Shown: positions 23,352-32,267, numbered from the stretch's first letter. The stretch is DNA of 36,220 bases from Planctomycetota bacterium (GCA_021161675.1 JAGHAF010000074.1:1-36220); one strand, 5' to 3'. Notes: generated from the letters alone by a model not told the origin. Program-made: numbers and translations.

Positions 23352-24575
23352 TCAACCCGCCGCTTCCTGCACGGCCGCATCCAGGGCTTCCAACATCTCC
23401 TTCGGGGTGTTATAGCGCTCGTAATCGGTCATGGAACGCATGATCACCTCGCAGATGGCCTTAGGAATGTCCGGATTGATGGCCTCCGGTTTGGGGGACT
23501 TTCGGTCGAAGGCGCTGGACACCTTATCGGCCGGCAGCTTCTTGCTGAACGGCGCTCGCCCACAAAGCATGTAATAGAGCACGGCGCCGGCGCCGAAAAC
23601 GTCTGACTTCTGATCGGCCACCACGGGGTAGGCTATAAGCTCCGGCGCGGCGAACTCGGGCGCCACCTGGATGCTGCCATCCATAACGCGCGTGACCTGC
23701 GCATCCCGCCGACCGGTGAGCGGCTTTACCAGGTCGAAATCTGTCAGCTTCACCTTCATGCCTTCGCAGAGCAGTATGTTATCCGCTCGCAGGGCGCGGA
23801 AGACTATGTCGTTCTCATAAGCGTACTGGAGCGCAGCCAGCACCTGGCGGATGATCCTCAGGGCGGTATCCAGGGCCAGCGCCCCCCCCTTGGCCTCGAC
23901 GACTTCCTGGAGGCTCTTGCCATGGACGTATTCCATGGCCACGAAGAACCATCCGTCCGCCCTGCCGCCCTTGTAAACCTGCACAAAACCGGGATGCTTA
24001 AGCCTGGCGCTGTGCTTAGCCCCGCGGATGAACCGGTTCTGGTCCTCAATTGATATGCTCTCCAATGGCTTGAGCACCTTGACGGCCGCCGGTTTACCGG
24101 TCTCTTGCGCCCTCGCCTGGAACACCACGGAGGTCTCACCGTTGAAGATGATCTTCTCCAGCACGAAGCCGGCAAGGCGTTGCCCGCTCAGCGCGCGCAC
24201 TTTCTTGTCGGCTTCTTCCTGCGCGGCGTTGGTCCCGAGCACGCCCAACCCCGACGTCTTCGGAGAGGGACTGGGCCAGACCACTTCGATCACGTGGCTG
24301 CCGACCGTTATTTCGTCTCCCCCTTTCAGCTCCACCGGCTCCTGGATCAGCACGTCATTCACTCTGGTGCCGTTCCTGCTGTCGAGGTCCTTGATGAAGA
24401 GCCTGCCGTCCTCGTAGGTGATCTCGCAGTGCCGGCGGGATAGCTGGCTATCAGCCAGGTGGACCTGGCAGAAGGCCCCGCGGCCCACCCACACGACCTC
24501 TTTTTCTTCGGAGGGCGGTATTTCATACTCGAAATTGGCCTGCCGGCCGACCTTAACCCGAAGGCGGGGATCCAT
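23352..24575 (-). CDS. FHA domain fused to a protein pseudokinase
   Basis: A 407-residue protein with FHA first and kinase second. The FHA domain (about 20-100) shows VWVGRGAFCQVHLADSQLSRRHCEI and DLDSRNGTRVND, which binds phosphothreonine peptides. The kinase-like domain (about 132-400) keeps the ATP lysine (AAVKVLK, K166), the conserved Asn (N266) and DF of DFG, but HRD is F-R-A at 259-261, so the catalytic aspartate is missing, and DFG reads DFD. It is therefore probably inactive or a regulatory pseudokinase. GGAGG precedes the ATG at 24575. It is the last of three kinase-type genes in the same direction, 54 bp after the active kinase, and lacks a membrane segment. Confidence 0.88.
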   Translation of the reverse strand: MDPRLRVKVGRQANFEYEIPPSEEKEVVWVGRGAFCQVHLADSQLSRRHCEITYEDGRLFIKDLDSRNGTRVNDVLIQEPVELKGGDEITVGSHVIEVVWPSPSPKTSGLGVLGTNAAQEEADKKVRALSGQRLAGFVLEKIIFNGETSVVFQARAQETGKPAAVKVLKPLESISIEDQNRFIRGAKHSARLKHPGFVQVYKGGRADGWFFVAMEYVHGKSLQEVVEAKGGALALDTALRIIRQVLAALQYAYENDIVFRALRADNILLCEGMKVKLTDFDLVKPLTGRRDAQVTRVMDGSIQVAPEFAAPELIAYPVVADQKSDVFGAGAVLYYMLCGRAPFSKKLPADKVSSAFDRKSPKPEAINPDIPKAICEVIMRSMTDYERYNTPKEMLEALDAAVQEAAG

Positions 24576-24629
24576 AGCCTTTCCACCTCCATAGCGGTTG
24601 GTGCGCAGACGGCATCCGCTCCCTGCGGA

Positions 24630-25508
24630 CTATTGCTCGCCCGGCTCGGCCCGGGCGATCTCAATTGCCGCCTGCAGGTCTTCTATTGCCTCGTTCATGG
24701 ATTTATAGCGCATATTCCTGTCTTTTGCAATGCACTTCCGCAGCACATCGTCCAACTCGTCGGGCAGTCCCGGTTCAAGGTCCCGCAGGGGCAAGGGCGG
24801 CACGTTCAGGTGCGTTTGCATCTTCCTCTGCCGGTCACCGCTCAGGTTAAAAGGCTTCCGAAATGTGAGCACTTCATAGGCCGAAACCCCGTAAGCATAG
24901 ATATCCGTGCGCACGTCCACCTGTTGATTCCTCACCTGCTCGGGCGCCATGTAGCTCGCAGTGCCCGCGCGGGTGATCAGCGCCCTGCTGTGAACCCCGG
25001 CGGGGATACAGAGCCCGAAGTCTATGATCTTGACCACGCCATCGCTTCCCAGCAGCACGTTCTTAGGGCAGAAGTCACGGTGGATCAGGCTCTGCTCGTG
25101 GATATAGGCCAGCCCCTGCGCCATCTGCATGAGCAACTCGAACCGGTTGCGCCGCACGCGGGGCGATTCAACAACGATCAACGCCTCCAGGTTCGGCCCG
25201 TTCACGTACTCCATGGCGATGTAGTACTCGTCTTGCGACCCTCGGCCGAAATCGAAGGTCTCTATCACGTTCTTATGGCTGAGCCTCAGGGCGATGGCGC
25301 CTTCTTCGGACTCGAAGAGCTTCTTGAAACGATCCTGTGTGCCCACGGACTCGGGGGTCAGTATCTTCAGCGCGCAGAGCTTGCCCGTCTCCGGCTGCCT
25401 GGCCTTCCAGATGTGGCTCATCCCACCCCGGGCGATCTCTTCCAGAAGCTCATAGCCCCCATATCTCTTCTTGCCGCGGAAGAAGATAAAGTCCAGGAAT
25501 CTCTTCAT
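24630..25508 (-). CDS. Serine/threonine protein kinase (catalytically intact)
   Basis: A 292-residue Hanks-type kinase. The N-terminus (MKRFLDFIFFRGKK) is hydrophobic then basic and may touch the membrane. Glycine loop IARGGMSHIWKA, ATP lysine K48 (CALKIL), catalytic loop HRDFCPKN (143-150), DFG at 163-165 and APE at 188-190 are all present; the activation segment has TRAGTASYMAPE. The HRD loop has F-C in place of the usual L-K, so the usual catalytic-loop lysine is absent, as in tyrosine-kinase-like proteins. ATG at 25508 was chosen over GTG at 25535; neither has a good ribosome binding site. It lacks an FHA or sensor domain. Flanking FHA-pseudokinases are likely substrates or partners. Confidence 0.9.
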   Translation of the reverse strand: MKRFLDFIFFRGKKRYGGYELLEEIARGGMSHIWKARQPETGKLCALKILTPESVGTQDRFKKLFESEEGAIALRLSHKNVIETFDFGRGSQDEYYIAMEYVNGPNLEALIVVESPRVRRNRFELLMQMAQGLAYIHEQSLIHRDFCPKNVLLGSDGVVKIIDFGLCIPAGVHSRALITRAGTASYMAPEQVRNQQVDVRTDIYAYGVSAYEVLTFRKPFNLSGDRQRKMQTHLNVPPLPLRDLEPGLPDELDDVLRKCIAKDRNMRYKSMNEAIEDLQAAIEIARAEPGEQ

Positions 25509-25551
25509 CAGATCAATCAGACCATGCAAAAACACTCTTGAAATGCCAGCG

Positions 25552-26859
25552 CTATCCCTGCCGATCCAGCAGCGACATACTTATCACTGTCACCCCTATC
25601 CGAACGGTGTCACCCGGATTGAGTTCGGCTCTTTCCACCCGCTTGCCGTTCACGAAGGTGCCGTTCGTGCTGCCGAGGTCCTCCACCAGGATGGCGCTGC
25701 CCTCACGCGAGAAGATGCAGTGCCGCCGCGAGAGCGCCGGATCAATCAAGACCACGTCGGCAAAGTCCGGGTCCCTCCCCAGCGACAGCCGTTCCCCGTC
25801 GTGGACCACAAAGAATTTCCCCCCTCGTTTGCTGTCCCACGTGAAGAAAGGCGTGAAGACCGCTTCCCGGGTATCCCTGTCGAACTCCAACGGCTCGACG
25901 CCGCCATCGCTCTGCGACCCCACCTCCGGCAACAGCGCTTCTTCGTCCCCCAGGCGCATGTCAATGGTGGCCATCTTATCGACGACCGGCGCCGGTTCCC
26001 CCCCGCCCGCAGAGCGCCTGCTCAGCAGCGTCGTCCCCGCCAGCTCGACCACCACTTCGCCCATGCTCTCAAATGCGCCGGGGCTCAACAGGCGCCGGAT
26101 CACCGCCGTGACCTGATCGCCCCGCTCGGAGCGGAGCGATTCCAACTGCGCCAGCGGCCCCTGGACCAACTCCGAGCGGTAATCCTCCAGGCCACTGTCC
26201 CCACGCTTCGCGACCTCCATGCCGAACATCTGCATCATCAGCGCGCCGAGGCTCGTGAAGTCCTCCTCCAGTTCCTCAGTCCCGGACACCTGCGCCTTTG
26301 ACGCCAGAAGCTGCTCCGCCGTAACCCATTCCTGCTCGGGCTCGTCCACGCCAATTTCCCGCTCAGAACCGAATTCGGCGGCCAGCTCCGGGTTCTCAAC
26401 GAAGCTGCGCACCGCGAAATCGCTCAGCTTCACCTTATCCTCCGAAACCACAAACACATTCTCGGCGTTCAGGTTCCCGTGGAAATATCCCACGTCCCGC
26501 GCCTTGTCCAGCGCCAGACTCATCTGCCGCACGAACAGGACGGCCTGTTTCTCCGGCAAGCTGCCCTGCTCCTCGAGCTTCTCCGCAAGAGTGGGCGCCC
26601 GCATCAACTCCATCTCCACGAACAGCCTGCCATCCTCTTCCCCCGCGTCCAGAACGCTCACCACCGAGGGATGCTCCAACTGCGTCATGCCCCGCAATGC
26701 GCTCGCCAGCGCCGCACGCCCGACCGGCTCGTCCGGGACGGCGTCATCCTCCAGCACCCTCAGGGCGCAGTCACGCTCGCCATCCACTGCTTCATAAACC
26801 ACGCTGTAGGCGCCCTTTCCCAATTCGCCTCGAATTACAAATCGACCCAGTTTATCCAT
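25552..26859 (-). CDS. Protein pseudokinase fused to a C-terminal FHA domain
   Basis: A 435-residue protein with kinase-like and FHA domains in the opposite order to the 23352-24575 gene. Kinase-like residues 1-270: glycine loop GELGKGAYSVVYEA, but the ATP lysine is R34 (CALRVL), HRD is H127-G-N129, and DFG is D147-F-A149. Three key positions are altered, so catalysis is unlikely. A linker rich in acidic and serine residues (about 270-350) follows, including threonines such as KMATIDMRL that might be phosphorylated. The FHA domain (about 355-432) has LSLGRDPDFADVVLIDPALSRRHCIF and DLGSTNGTFVNG. GGGAGAG lies before the ATG at 26859. It is the first gene of the three-gene cluster, 43 bp before the active kinase. 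Confidence 0.88.
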   Translation of the reverse strand: MDKLGRFVIRGELGKGAYSVVYEAVDGERDCALRVLEDDAVPDEPVGRAALASALRGMTQLEHPSVVSVLDAGEEDGRLFVEMELMRAPTLAEKLEEQGSLPEKQAVLFVRQMSLALDKARDVGYFHGNLNAENVFVVSEDKVKLSDFAVRSFVENPELAAEFGSEREIGVDEPEQEWVTAEQLLASKAQVSGTEELEEDFTSLGALMMQMFGMEVAKRGDSGLEDYRSELVQGPLAQLESLRSERGDQVTAVIRRLLSPGAFESMGEVVVELAGTTLLSRRSAGGGEPAPVVDKMATIDMRLGDEEALLPEVGSQSDGGVEPLEFDRDTREAVFTPFFTWDSKRGGKFFVVHDGERLSLGRDPDFADVVLIDPALSRRHCIFSREGSAILVEDLGSTNGTFVNGKRVERAELNPGDTVRIGVTVISMSLLDRQG

Positions 26860-26915
26860 CGTTCTCTCCCGTGCGCTAAGCCGATGTGATTCTCAGGGTT
26901 TGTACAGACGGCTTC

Positions 26916-26943
26916 ATGTTATCCCTTTTGAGCGACAAGTCAA
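26916..26943 (-). promoter_or_regulatory. Candidate sigma70-type promoter of the kinase cluster
   Basis: On the minus strand TTGACT (26943-26938) and TAACAT (26921-26916) are 16 bases apart, matching five and four of six consensus positions. Transcription would start near 26909, about 50 bases before the first kinase-type gene. Confidence 0.42.
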
Positions 26944-27014
26944 CCATTTCCCATCTGTGGCTACCTGCGCTACGAATAGACAGGAACTTCGAAAAAAGAA
27001 AGGCGAACGGCGCC

Positions 27015-27244
27015 TATCCACAGATGGCGCAGATTCACTCAGACTAAAAAGGCAAAAAACCCGATTGGGCGCCTGCGTGACCAAGGGCGACGTCGAAGGG
27101 CGGGTTCGCCGACATAGATGGCCGCAGATCGAGCCGGCGCGTTCGACATTGGACATTGAACCCCCGCGCTTCGCAACGAAGCCCGGGTTAGCGTAGATCA
27201 ATAGAATCGTCTCTGTCTGTGTTCATCTGCGCCATCTGTGGATA
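27015..27244. repeat. 20-bp perfect inverted repeats flanking about 190 bp; gene-free region
   Basis: TATCCACAGATGGCGCAGAT at 27015-27034 recurs as its exact reverse complement at 27225-27244. The enclosed segment has a small hairpin (GCTTCG-caa-CGAAGC, 27168-27182), a short direct repeat ACATTGGACATTGA and no convincing gene. The whole 26881-27299 gap is otherwise empty. The TATCCACAGATG arms resemble reiterated intergenic words seen in several uncultured-lineage genomes. This may be a non-autonomous mobile element or a decayed one, but target-site duplications were not seen. Confidence 0.5.
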
Positions 27245-27299
27245 GCTTTGCCGGCGGCTTTGCCGAACGGCGTAATCTGCGGAACAACCCCGGGCCCTT

Positions 27300-27593
27300 T
27301 CAGCGGGGTGGCTTGCAGTAGGGGCACGGCTTGGCAAGCTCGCGGGCTTGCATCAGTTTCATCGGGACGCCGGTCCCCGTCATGTGCGGACATCCTTTCC
27401 GGTGGTAGTAGGTGTCATGGCGCGGCAGGTAGACCCTCTGCTCGTCGTAGGAGGCTACGGGCCGGGCCTGGCCGGAAAGCGATTCCCCGATGGTGCTCTG
27501 CCATAGCTCCACCATCTGTCTTCGGGCGCTCGGTTCGAATACGAGCACGAGCACGATCACGACTATAACCGTCAGTCCGACAAGTCGTTTCAT
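27300..27593 (-). CDS. Small membrane-anchored protein with CxxC-type metal-binding motif
   Basis: A 97-residue protein. The first 20 residues (MKRLVGLTVIVVIVLVLVFE) form a membrane anchor or uncleaved signal. The exported tail contains RHDTYYHRKGCPHMTGTG and LAKPCPYCKPPR: the spacing Y-H-R-x-G-C-x-H then a later P-C-x-x-C recalls a small zinc- or iron-binding C-terminal motif found at the ends of some nuclease-type and lamin-tail proteins, usually written YHRxxC...A...G..PCxxC. It has no enzyme domain of its own. GGAGG precedes the ATG. The next gene on the minus strand upstream is the large MFS fusion, 163 bp away. Function unknown. Confidence 0.75.
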   Translation of the reverse strand: MKRLVGLTVIVVIVLVLVFEPSARRQMVELWQSTIGESLSGQARPVASYDEQRVYLPRHDTYYHRKGCPHMTGTGVPMKLMQARELAKPCPYCKPPR

Positions 27594-27756
27594 TGTTCCG
27601 CCTCCGAGGAACGCAGGAGGGAGGGGCGAGGAACGGCGAAGTATGGATTATGAATTACGATTATGAAATTGAACGGTAAAGGCAAGAGCAACGGCGCCAG
27701 TCTGGATGGAAGCTCTCCTTCTACCTTTCCCTCCCTGCCTTCTGACTGTTGATTTG

Positions 27757-30700
27757 TCACCGGCCCGCGAGTTCCTGAAGACGATCTCGGACGGCCGGCT
27801 CGTCCGGGAATCTGCGCTGGAGTTCTCGCAGTTGCTGTTGGGCTTTTTCGACATCCCCCCGCAAGCCATAGAGCTGGGCCATATGATAGCGCAGGGCGGC
27901 CCGCCAGGGGGCGCACTCAACCGCCCTTTCCGCCGAGGAGACGGCCCGGTTCAGTTCTCCTCTACTGATGGCGATTTGCGCAAGAATCCAGTAGGCCTGA
28001 GAGAAGCCCGGATTCCTCTCGATCACTCTAAGGCAGCGGCGGGCGGCCGACTGGAGCAACTCGACTCGCTTCAGTTTGGCGGCCCTTGCGAAATCCTCGG
28101 CGGCGATCTTGCACTGGGTCTGGCTCCAGATGAGCAGGCAGGACTTATTGTCTTGGTCGAGCCGGAGGGCGCGTTCAGCTTCAGCCGCCGCCTCTTTCGG
28201 TTTTCTCTCGTAGTCCAGGTAGTATGCCTGCCGCAAGACGTCTGTAAGCTCGCGCCCTCTGCGGAGCCTTTCCCGGTTGCGCTGCGCCTCCTGGGGGTCG
28301 CGGCCGAATCTGGTGACGGATGAAGTCACGGCGCCGCTGGACGCCCGCAGCCATTTGAGCCGCTCGACCCAGGGGTCATGAAGCTTGGCGCGGTACCAAC
28401 TCTTGGGGCAGGAGAAGGCGAGATAGGGATGATCATCGCTGTGGGTCTTTCCGCCCTTGCTGAACCCGCGGAGGGCCTCTTCGTCCAGCAACAGGGAGTT
28501 GAGCAGGAAGAAGGGATCGTCCATGTCTATCTTTGCCAGGTCTTGGCGCACCGTCTCTTGCTGCATCCGCGCGATTACTGTGGGCAGATCAATCCGGAGC
28601 TTCTCCGTCGTTCCGACCAGAAGCATGTGTTTGCTCATGCTGTTGTTCGGGAACCAGAGCGTCGCATAGGGAAAGACGTCCAGGAAGGCGTTGAATATCA
28701 TCCTCAGGTCCTCGTCCGAGATCGCCCAGGCGGGTGTCCAGACGGACATAATTCCGTTCTCTTTGAGAGCGCGCCGGCAGTCGCGAAAGAAATCGCGACT
28801 GTATAGATTGGCGTTGCCCTTGTAGGCGGGGTGCACCGAATCGTCCATGATGAGGTCGTACTTCTTGCCCGAGGCCAACACAAAGGACCTGGCATCCTCG
28901 ATGAAAATGTGGTACCGGGGCGCGGCGAAGACGTTGTGGTTCAGGTCCTGGAAGTTCTTCTGGGCGCTCTGCTTGACTTCCTTGAGCAGTTCCACGCAGT
29001 CGATCTGTTTCAGTTCTTTGTGCTGGGTCAGTGACCAGGAGGTCGTGCCGCTGCCCAGACCGACGGAAAGGACGCGCTCGGCCGGTTTCCCGTTGTGGGC
29101 CTCGTAGAGCAGCAGGGGCAGGTGCGCCTGAACTCTCTGCGTGGTCTCAAGATGCCGTCCGGTGCCGGCGACGTTGATCCCGTTGACGTCTATGGTCCGC
29201 ACGTCAGAGCCGAAGTCGTATTTCACCACCACCGTGGCGTCCACGCCTTCCATGTAATCGATAAGGTAGAACCCCCGCGCCTTCTCAATGTCCGCGTCAG
29301 CGCGACGCCAGGGCAGGAATCGCACGTCGGTCGGGGCAAAAAAATACGTAGCGATCCCCGCCGAAACCAGCACGGCCGTGACTACGGTCTTCCACTTCCA
29401 TCCCAGCCGGGGATGGCCCAGGATCACCGCCAGCCCGATTACAACGTTCACGGCGGCCAGGGCGAGGACGCTTTTCTGCATTCCGAGCAACGGGATGAGG
29501 ATGAACGCGCCGGCGAAGGCCCCGAAGATAGAACCCACGGTATCCATGCAGCCCACCACGCCGAGACGGCGCCCGAGTTGCCGAAAGTTCGTAGTGTATA
29601 TCTTGCTGACCAGGGGGAACGTGGCGCCCATAAGTGTGGTCGGAACCAGGATCAGCAGGGCAAGCCATCCGGTCGTGATAAGCATGTACAACGGCCAGCT
29701 TACCGGCCGAGCGGGGAGGATATATCGAAATATCTCGTTCTCGTGACTGAACAGCGGCAGCAGGCAGACGGCGACGACGCCTATGGCGATTTCTATGCCG
29801 CCCAGCAGCTTCAGCAGGTCTTTGCCGCGGTCGATCCGCCGCCGCACAAGGAGGCTCCCGATGGCCAGACCGGCGATGAAGGTCGCCACGACCAGGCTGT
29901 AGGCGTAAGTGATCACTACGACGCCGCAGGCGGTCAGTATCCTGGTCCACACCACTTCGTAGCCCAGGGAGGTGAAGCCCTCCAGGGCAAAGACCCACAG
30001 CACGATGTACAGGACGTAGCGCGGATAAGCGGGCGCGGCGGACCCATTCGCCTCCGGCTCCGGCGCCGGGCTCTCGTCCCCGGCAGGCGCGTCCGGCGCC
30101 GGGGCGCGCCGGCTCAGCGCCCATGCCGCCAACCCGATCCCCAGGTTGATGGCGGCCGCCACGTAAGTCGTCCCCCGGACCCCCAGCAGCTCTATCAATA
30201 GAAACCCCGCCGCGAGCGCTCCGAGCACTGCGCCCCAGTTGTTCACCGAGTAGAGCGCCCCCACGTCGGCGCCCAGCATCCTCTGCCGGCGCACGAAATG
30301 CCGGGCCAGCACCGGCAGCGTGGCGCCCATCAGCGTGGTCGGCACGAGCAGCACCCCGAAGGAAAGGACGAAGCGCATCAGGCTGTGCACGTAGAAGTTG
30401 CCCTGCCAGATGTGCCGAAACTGCACCACGATGCCCCTGATGCCCTCAACTATCGTGGGGAACGCGAGCGCAAAAAGCGCAATGCCGACCTGGAGGCAGG
30501 CGAAGAACAGAAGCGGATTCTTGCGCCTGTCGACGATCCGCCCGCCGATAAGGCTCCCCAGCGCCAGGCCGGCCATGAAGGCGCTCAGCACCGTGGCCAT
30601 CGCGAAGCCCGTGACCCCGAAAATCATGTGCAGCATCCGGAACCACGCCACCTGGTACAGAAGCGCCGCAACCCCCGAGAGGAAAAAGAGAATGAGGAGC

Positions 30701-30774
30701 ACAGGCCGCTCAAACCCTCCGCCGGCCGTTGTGTCGGCCCTCTGGGCAAGCTCGCTCGCCGGTGGTTCTGCCAT
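27757..30774 (-). CDS. Fused MFS-type membrane domain, spermidine-synthase-like domain and TPR tail
   Basis: A 1005-residue protein. An N-terminal polytopic membrane part of roughly twelve helices in two halves (about 20-480) has the paired signature SGVAALLYQVAWFRML and SLGYEVVWTRIL, with LVPTTLMGATLPVL and LVPTTLMGATFPLV, known from spermidine-synthase-linked transporters. A Rossmann domain (about 540-800) resembles aminopropyltransferase/methyltransferase: RVLSVGLGSGTTSWSL, DCVELL and YDLIMDDSVHPAYKGNANLYSRDFF. A helical tail (about 850-1005) has TPR-like repeats. ATG at 30774 is preferred (GGAAC ahead); ATGs at 30792 and 30795 are possible. The substrate of such fusions is unsettled and true polyamine synthesis is unlikely. 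It follows the tRNA-binding gene by 46 bp. Confidence 0.85.
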   Translation of the reverse strand: MAEPPASELAQRADTTAGGGFERPVLLILFFLSGVAALLYQVAWFRMLHMIFGVTGFAMATVLSAFMAGLALGSLIGGRIVDRRKNPLLFFACLQVGIALFALAFPTIVEGIRGIVVQFRHIWQGNFYVHSLMRFVLSFGVLLVPTTLMGATLPVLARHFVRRQRMLGADVGALYSVNNWGAVLGALAAGFLLIELLGVRGTTYVAAAINLGIGLAAWALSRRAPAPDAPAGDESPAPEPEANGSAAPAYPRYVLYIVLWVFALEGFTSLGYEVVWTRILTACGVVVITYAYSLVVATFIAGLAIGSLLVRRRIDRGKDLLKLLGGIEIAIGVVAVCLLPLFSHENEIFRYILPARPVSWPLYMLITTGWLALLILVPTTLMGATFPLVSKIYTTNFRQLGRRLGVVGCMDTVGSIFGAFAGAFILIPLLGMQKSVLALAAVNVVIGLAVILGHPRLGWKWKTVVTAVLVSAGIATYFFAPTDVRFLPWRRADADIEKARGFYLIDYMEGVDATVVVKYDFGSDVRTIDVNGINVAGTGRHLETTQRVQAHLPLLLYEAHNGKPAERVLSVGLGSGTTSWSLTQHKELKQIDCVELLKEVKQSAQKNFQDLNHNVFAAPRYHIFIEDARSFVLASGKKYDLIMDDSVHPAYKGNANLYSRDFFRDCRRALKENGIMSVWTPAWAISDEDLRMIFNAFLDVFPYATLWFPNNSMSKHMLLVGTTEKLRIDLPTVIARMQQETVRQDLAKIDMDDPFFLLNSLLLDEEALRGFSKGGKTHSDDHPYLAFSCPKSWYRAKLHDPWVERLKWLRASSGAVTSSVTRFGRDPQEAQRNRERLRRGRELTDVLRQAYYLDYERKPKEAAAEAERALRLDQDNKSCLLIWSQTQCKIAAEDFARAAKLKRVELLQSAARRCLRVIERNPGFSQAYWILAQIAISRGELNRAVSSAERAVECAPWRAALRYHMAQLYGLRGDVEKAQQQLRELQRRFPDEPAVRDRLQELAGR

Positions 30775-30820
30775 CTGAAGAGTTCCAATCATCATAATGC
30801 TAAGGGCAAGGCCGGGCCGC

Positions 30821-31144
30821 TTAGAGCACGGGCGAGCCGGGGGCGACCTCTTCGTCCAGAGTGAGCGCGACGACCTTGTCGCCATCCTGGGCCGCCAGCA
30901 GCATCCCTTCGCTGCGCACACCGCGCAGCTGCGCCGGCTCCAGGTTGGCCACGACTACGAGCTGTTTGCCTTCGAGCGTCGCCGCGTCGTAATAGTCCTT
31001 CAGGCCGGCCACCAGGGTGCGGGGCTGCTCCTCACCCAGGTCCACCCGCAACACCATCAGCTTGTCGGCGTTGGGGTGGTCCTCGACGGAGAGCACCTTG
31101 CCGACCTTCAACTCCACTTCCTTGAAATCTTTCATCGTTATCAT
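30821..31144 (-). CDS. tRNA-binding (OB-fold) domain protein, MetG C-terminal/CsaA-like
   Basis: A 107-residue stand-alone tRNA-binding domain. Typical elements: FKEVELKVGKVLSVEDHPNADKLMVLRVDLG, then RTLVAGL, VVVANLEPAQLRGVRSEGMLLAA and EEVAPGSPVL. This fold is the C-terminal domain of methionyl-tRNA synthetase and of CsaA/Trbp111/EMAPII, which hold tRNA. The main metG gene is not in the window; if its product lacks this domain, this protein may complete it. ATG at 31144 has AAGGAGGCG at ideal distance; the open frame further upstream overlaps aroB. It lies 25 bp after the aroB stop in the same direction. Confidence 0.9.
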   Translation of the reverse strand: MITMKDFKEVELKVGKVLSVEDHPNADKLMVLRVDLGEEQPRTLVAGLKDYYDAATLEGKQLVVVANLEPAQLRGVRSEGMLLAAQDGDKVVALTLDEEVAPGSPVL

Positions 31145-31169
31145 CGTTTCGCCTCCTTGGTATGGGCGC

Positions 31170-32267
31170 TCAAACGAGGACCGATCCGGCGGCTTCGCGG
31201 ACAAGTTCCTCCGGGACTCCCTCGTATTCCTGCCACTGTCCGATTCCGCGCAGCACGACAAAACGGTTGGCGCCAGTGACAAATTTCTTGTCGTGTTTGA
31301 CAAACTCCATGACGTGCGCCATGTCCAGGCCCTCGGCTGCGGCGGGCAGTCCGGCGCGGCGGATGAGCGCTTCCAGTCGCTGCGGAATCTGTGCCGAACA
31401 CAGCCCCAGCTCCACCGAAATATGCGCCGCCGCCAACATGCCGACGGCCACGCACTCGCCGTGGCGCAGGCGGCGGTCCGACGCTTTCTCGATCGCGTGT
31501 CCCAGCGTGTGGCCGAAGTTCAGGCAGACGCGCACGCGCTTCTCCTCCCTTTCGTCCCGCCTGACCACGTCGGCCTTCAGTTCGATGCAGCGGGTGACCA
31601 CCCGCGTCAGCGCTTCCCTGTCCAGGGCGAGCAGGTCCTCGATGGACTGCTCCAGGAACCGGAACAGATCGGCGTCCAGCGCGGCGCCGTATTTTATGAC
31701 CTCTGCGCAGCCCGAGCGCAGTTCGCGAACCTCCAGGGTCTCCAGCGTGCTCAGGTCCACGTAAACCAGGCGCGGCTGGTAGAAGGCGCCCACCAGGTTC
31801 TTGCCTTCCGGCAGGTTCACGGCCGTTTTGCCCCCCACGCTGCTGTCCACCGCGGCCAGCAGGGTGGTGGGCGCCTGCACGTAGGGTATGCCCCGGCGGA
31901 AAGAGGCGGCGGCGAAGCCCGCCAGGTCCCCCACCACGCCCCCGCCGAGGGCCACCACCGCGGGGCGGATGGCCGGATCAGGGGTGAACCGGGCCAGCCA
32001 CTCGACGGCCTCCGAGAACCGCGCCAGATTCTTGCTCTCCTCCCCGTCCGGCAGGTCCCAGCGCCCGACGTGGCGAAAGCCCGCCTCTCTGAGCCCCGCC
32101 TCCACCGATTCGTAATAGAGCCCCCCGATACGCGGGCTGGTTATCACGGCCACGTTGTCCTGCGCCAGAGCGCGCTCGCGCAGAACCGAGCCGAGCCGGG
32201 GCAGGCAGTCGAAGTCCACCAGCACGTCGTAAGCGCGGCGGCCCAAAGGGATGTGGCCGGTTTGCAT
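31170..32267 (-). CDS. aroB: 3-dehydroquinate synthase
   Basis: A 365-residue enzyme closing DAHP to 3-dehydroquinate, step two of the shikimate pathway. It needs NAD and a divalent metal. Signatures: VVALGGGVVGDLAGFAAASFRRGIPY, QAPTTLLAAVDSSVGGKTAVN, then CAEVIKYG (Glu metal ligand) and NFGHTLGHAIE, followed by LRHGECVAVGM with the other metal histidines. Length and order match AroB throughout. ATG at 32267 lies 190 bp from the divergent TPR gene start. It leads a minus-strand run with the tRNA-binding and MFS-fusion genes. TrpD is nearby but in a separate unit, so aromatic pathway genes here are scattered. Confidence 0.96.
   Translation of the reverse strand: MQTGHIPLGRRAYDVLVDFDCLPRLGSVLRERALAQDNVAVITSPRIGGLYYESVEAGLREAGFRHVGRWDLPDGEESKNLARFSEAVEWLARFTPDPAIRPAVVALGGGVVGDLAGFAAASFRRGIPYVQAPTTLLAAVDSSVGGKTAVNLPEGKNLVGAFYQPRLVYVDLSTLETLEVRELRSGCAEVIKYGAALDADLFRFLEQSIEDLLALDREALTRVVTRCIELKADVVRRDEREEKRVRVCLNFGHTLGHAIEKASDRRLRHGECVAVGMLAAAHISVELGLCSAQIPQRLEALIRRAGLPAAAEGLDMAHVMEFVKHDKKFVTGANRFVVLRGIGQWQEYEGVPEELVREAAGSVLV

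Noticed and set aside
26914..27201. 95-codon minus-strand frame
   Set aside because: It lies across an inverted-repeat, non-coding stretch, has no ribosome binding site and has an arbitrary composition.
27530..27560. tRNA-like GTTCGAATAC word
   Set aside because: It lies inside the coding part of the small CxxC membrane protein and has no acceptor or anticodon stem around it.
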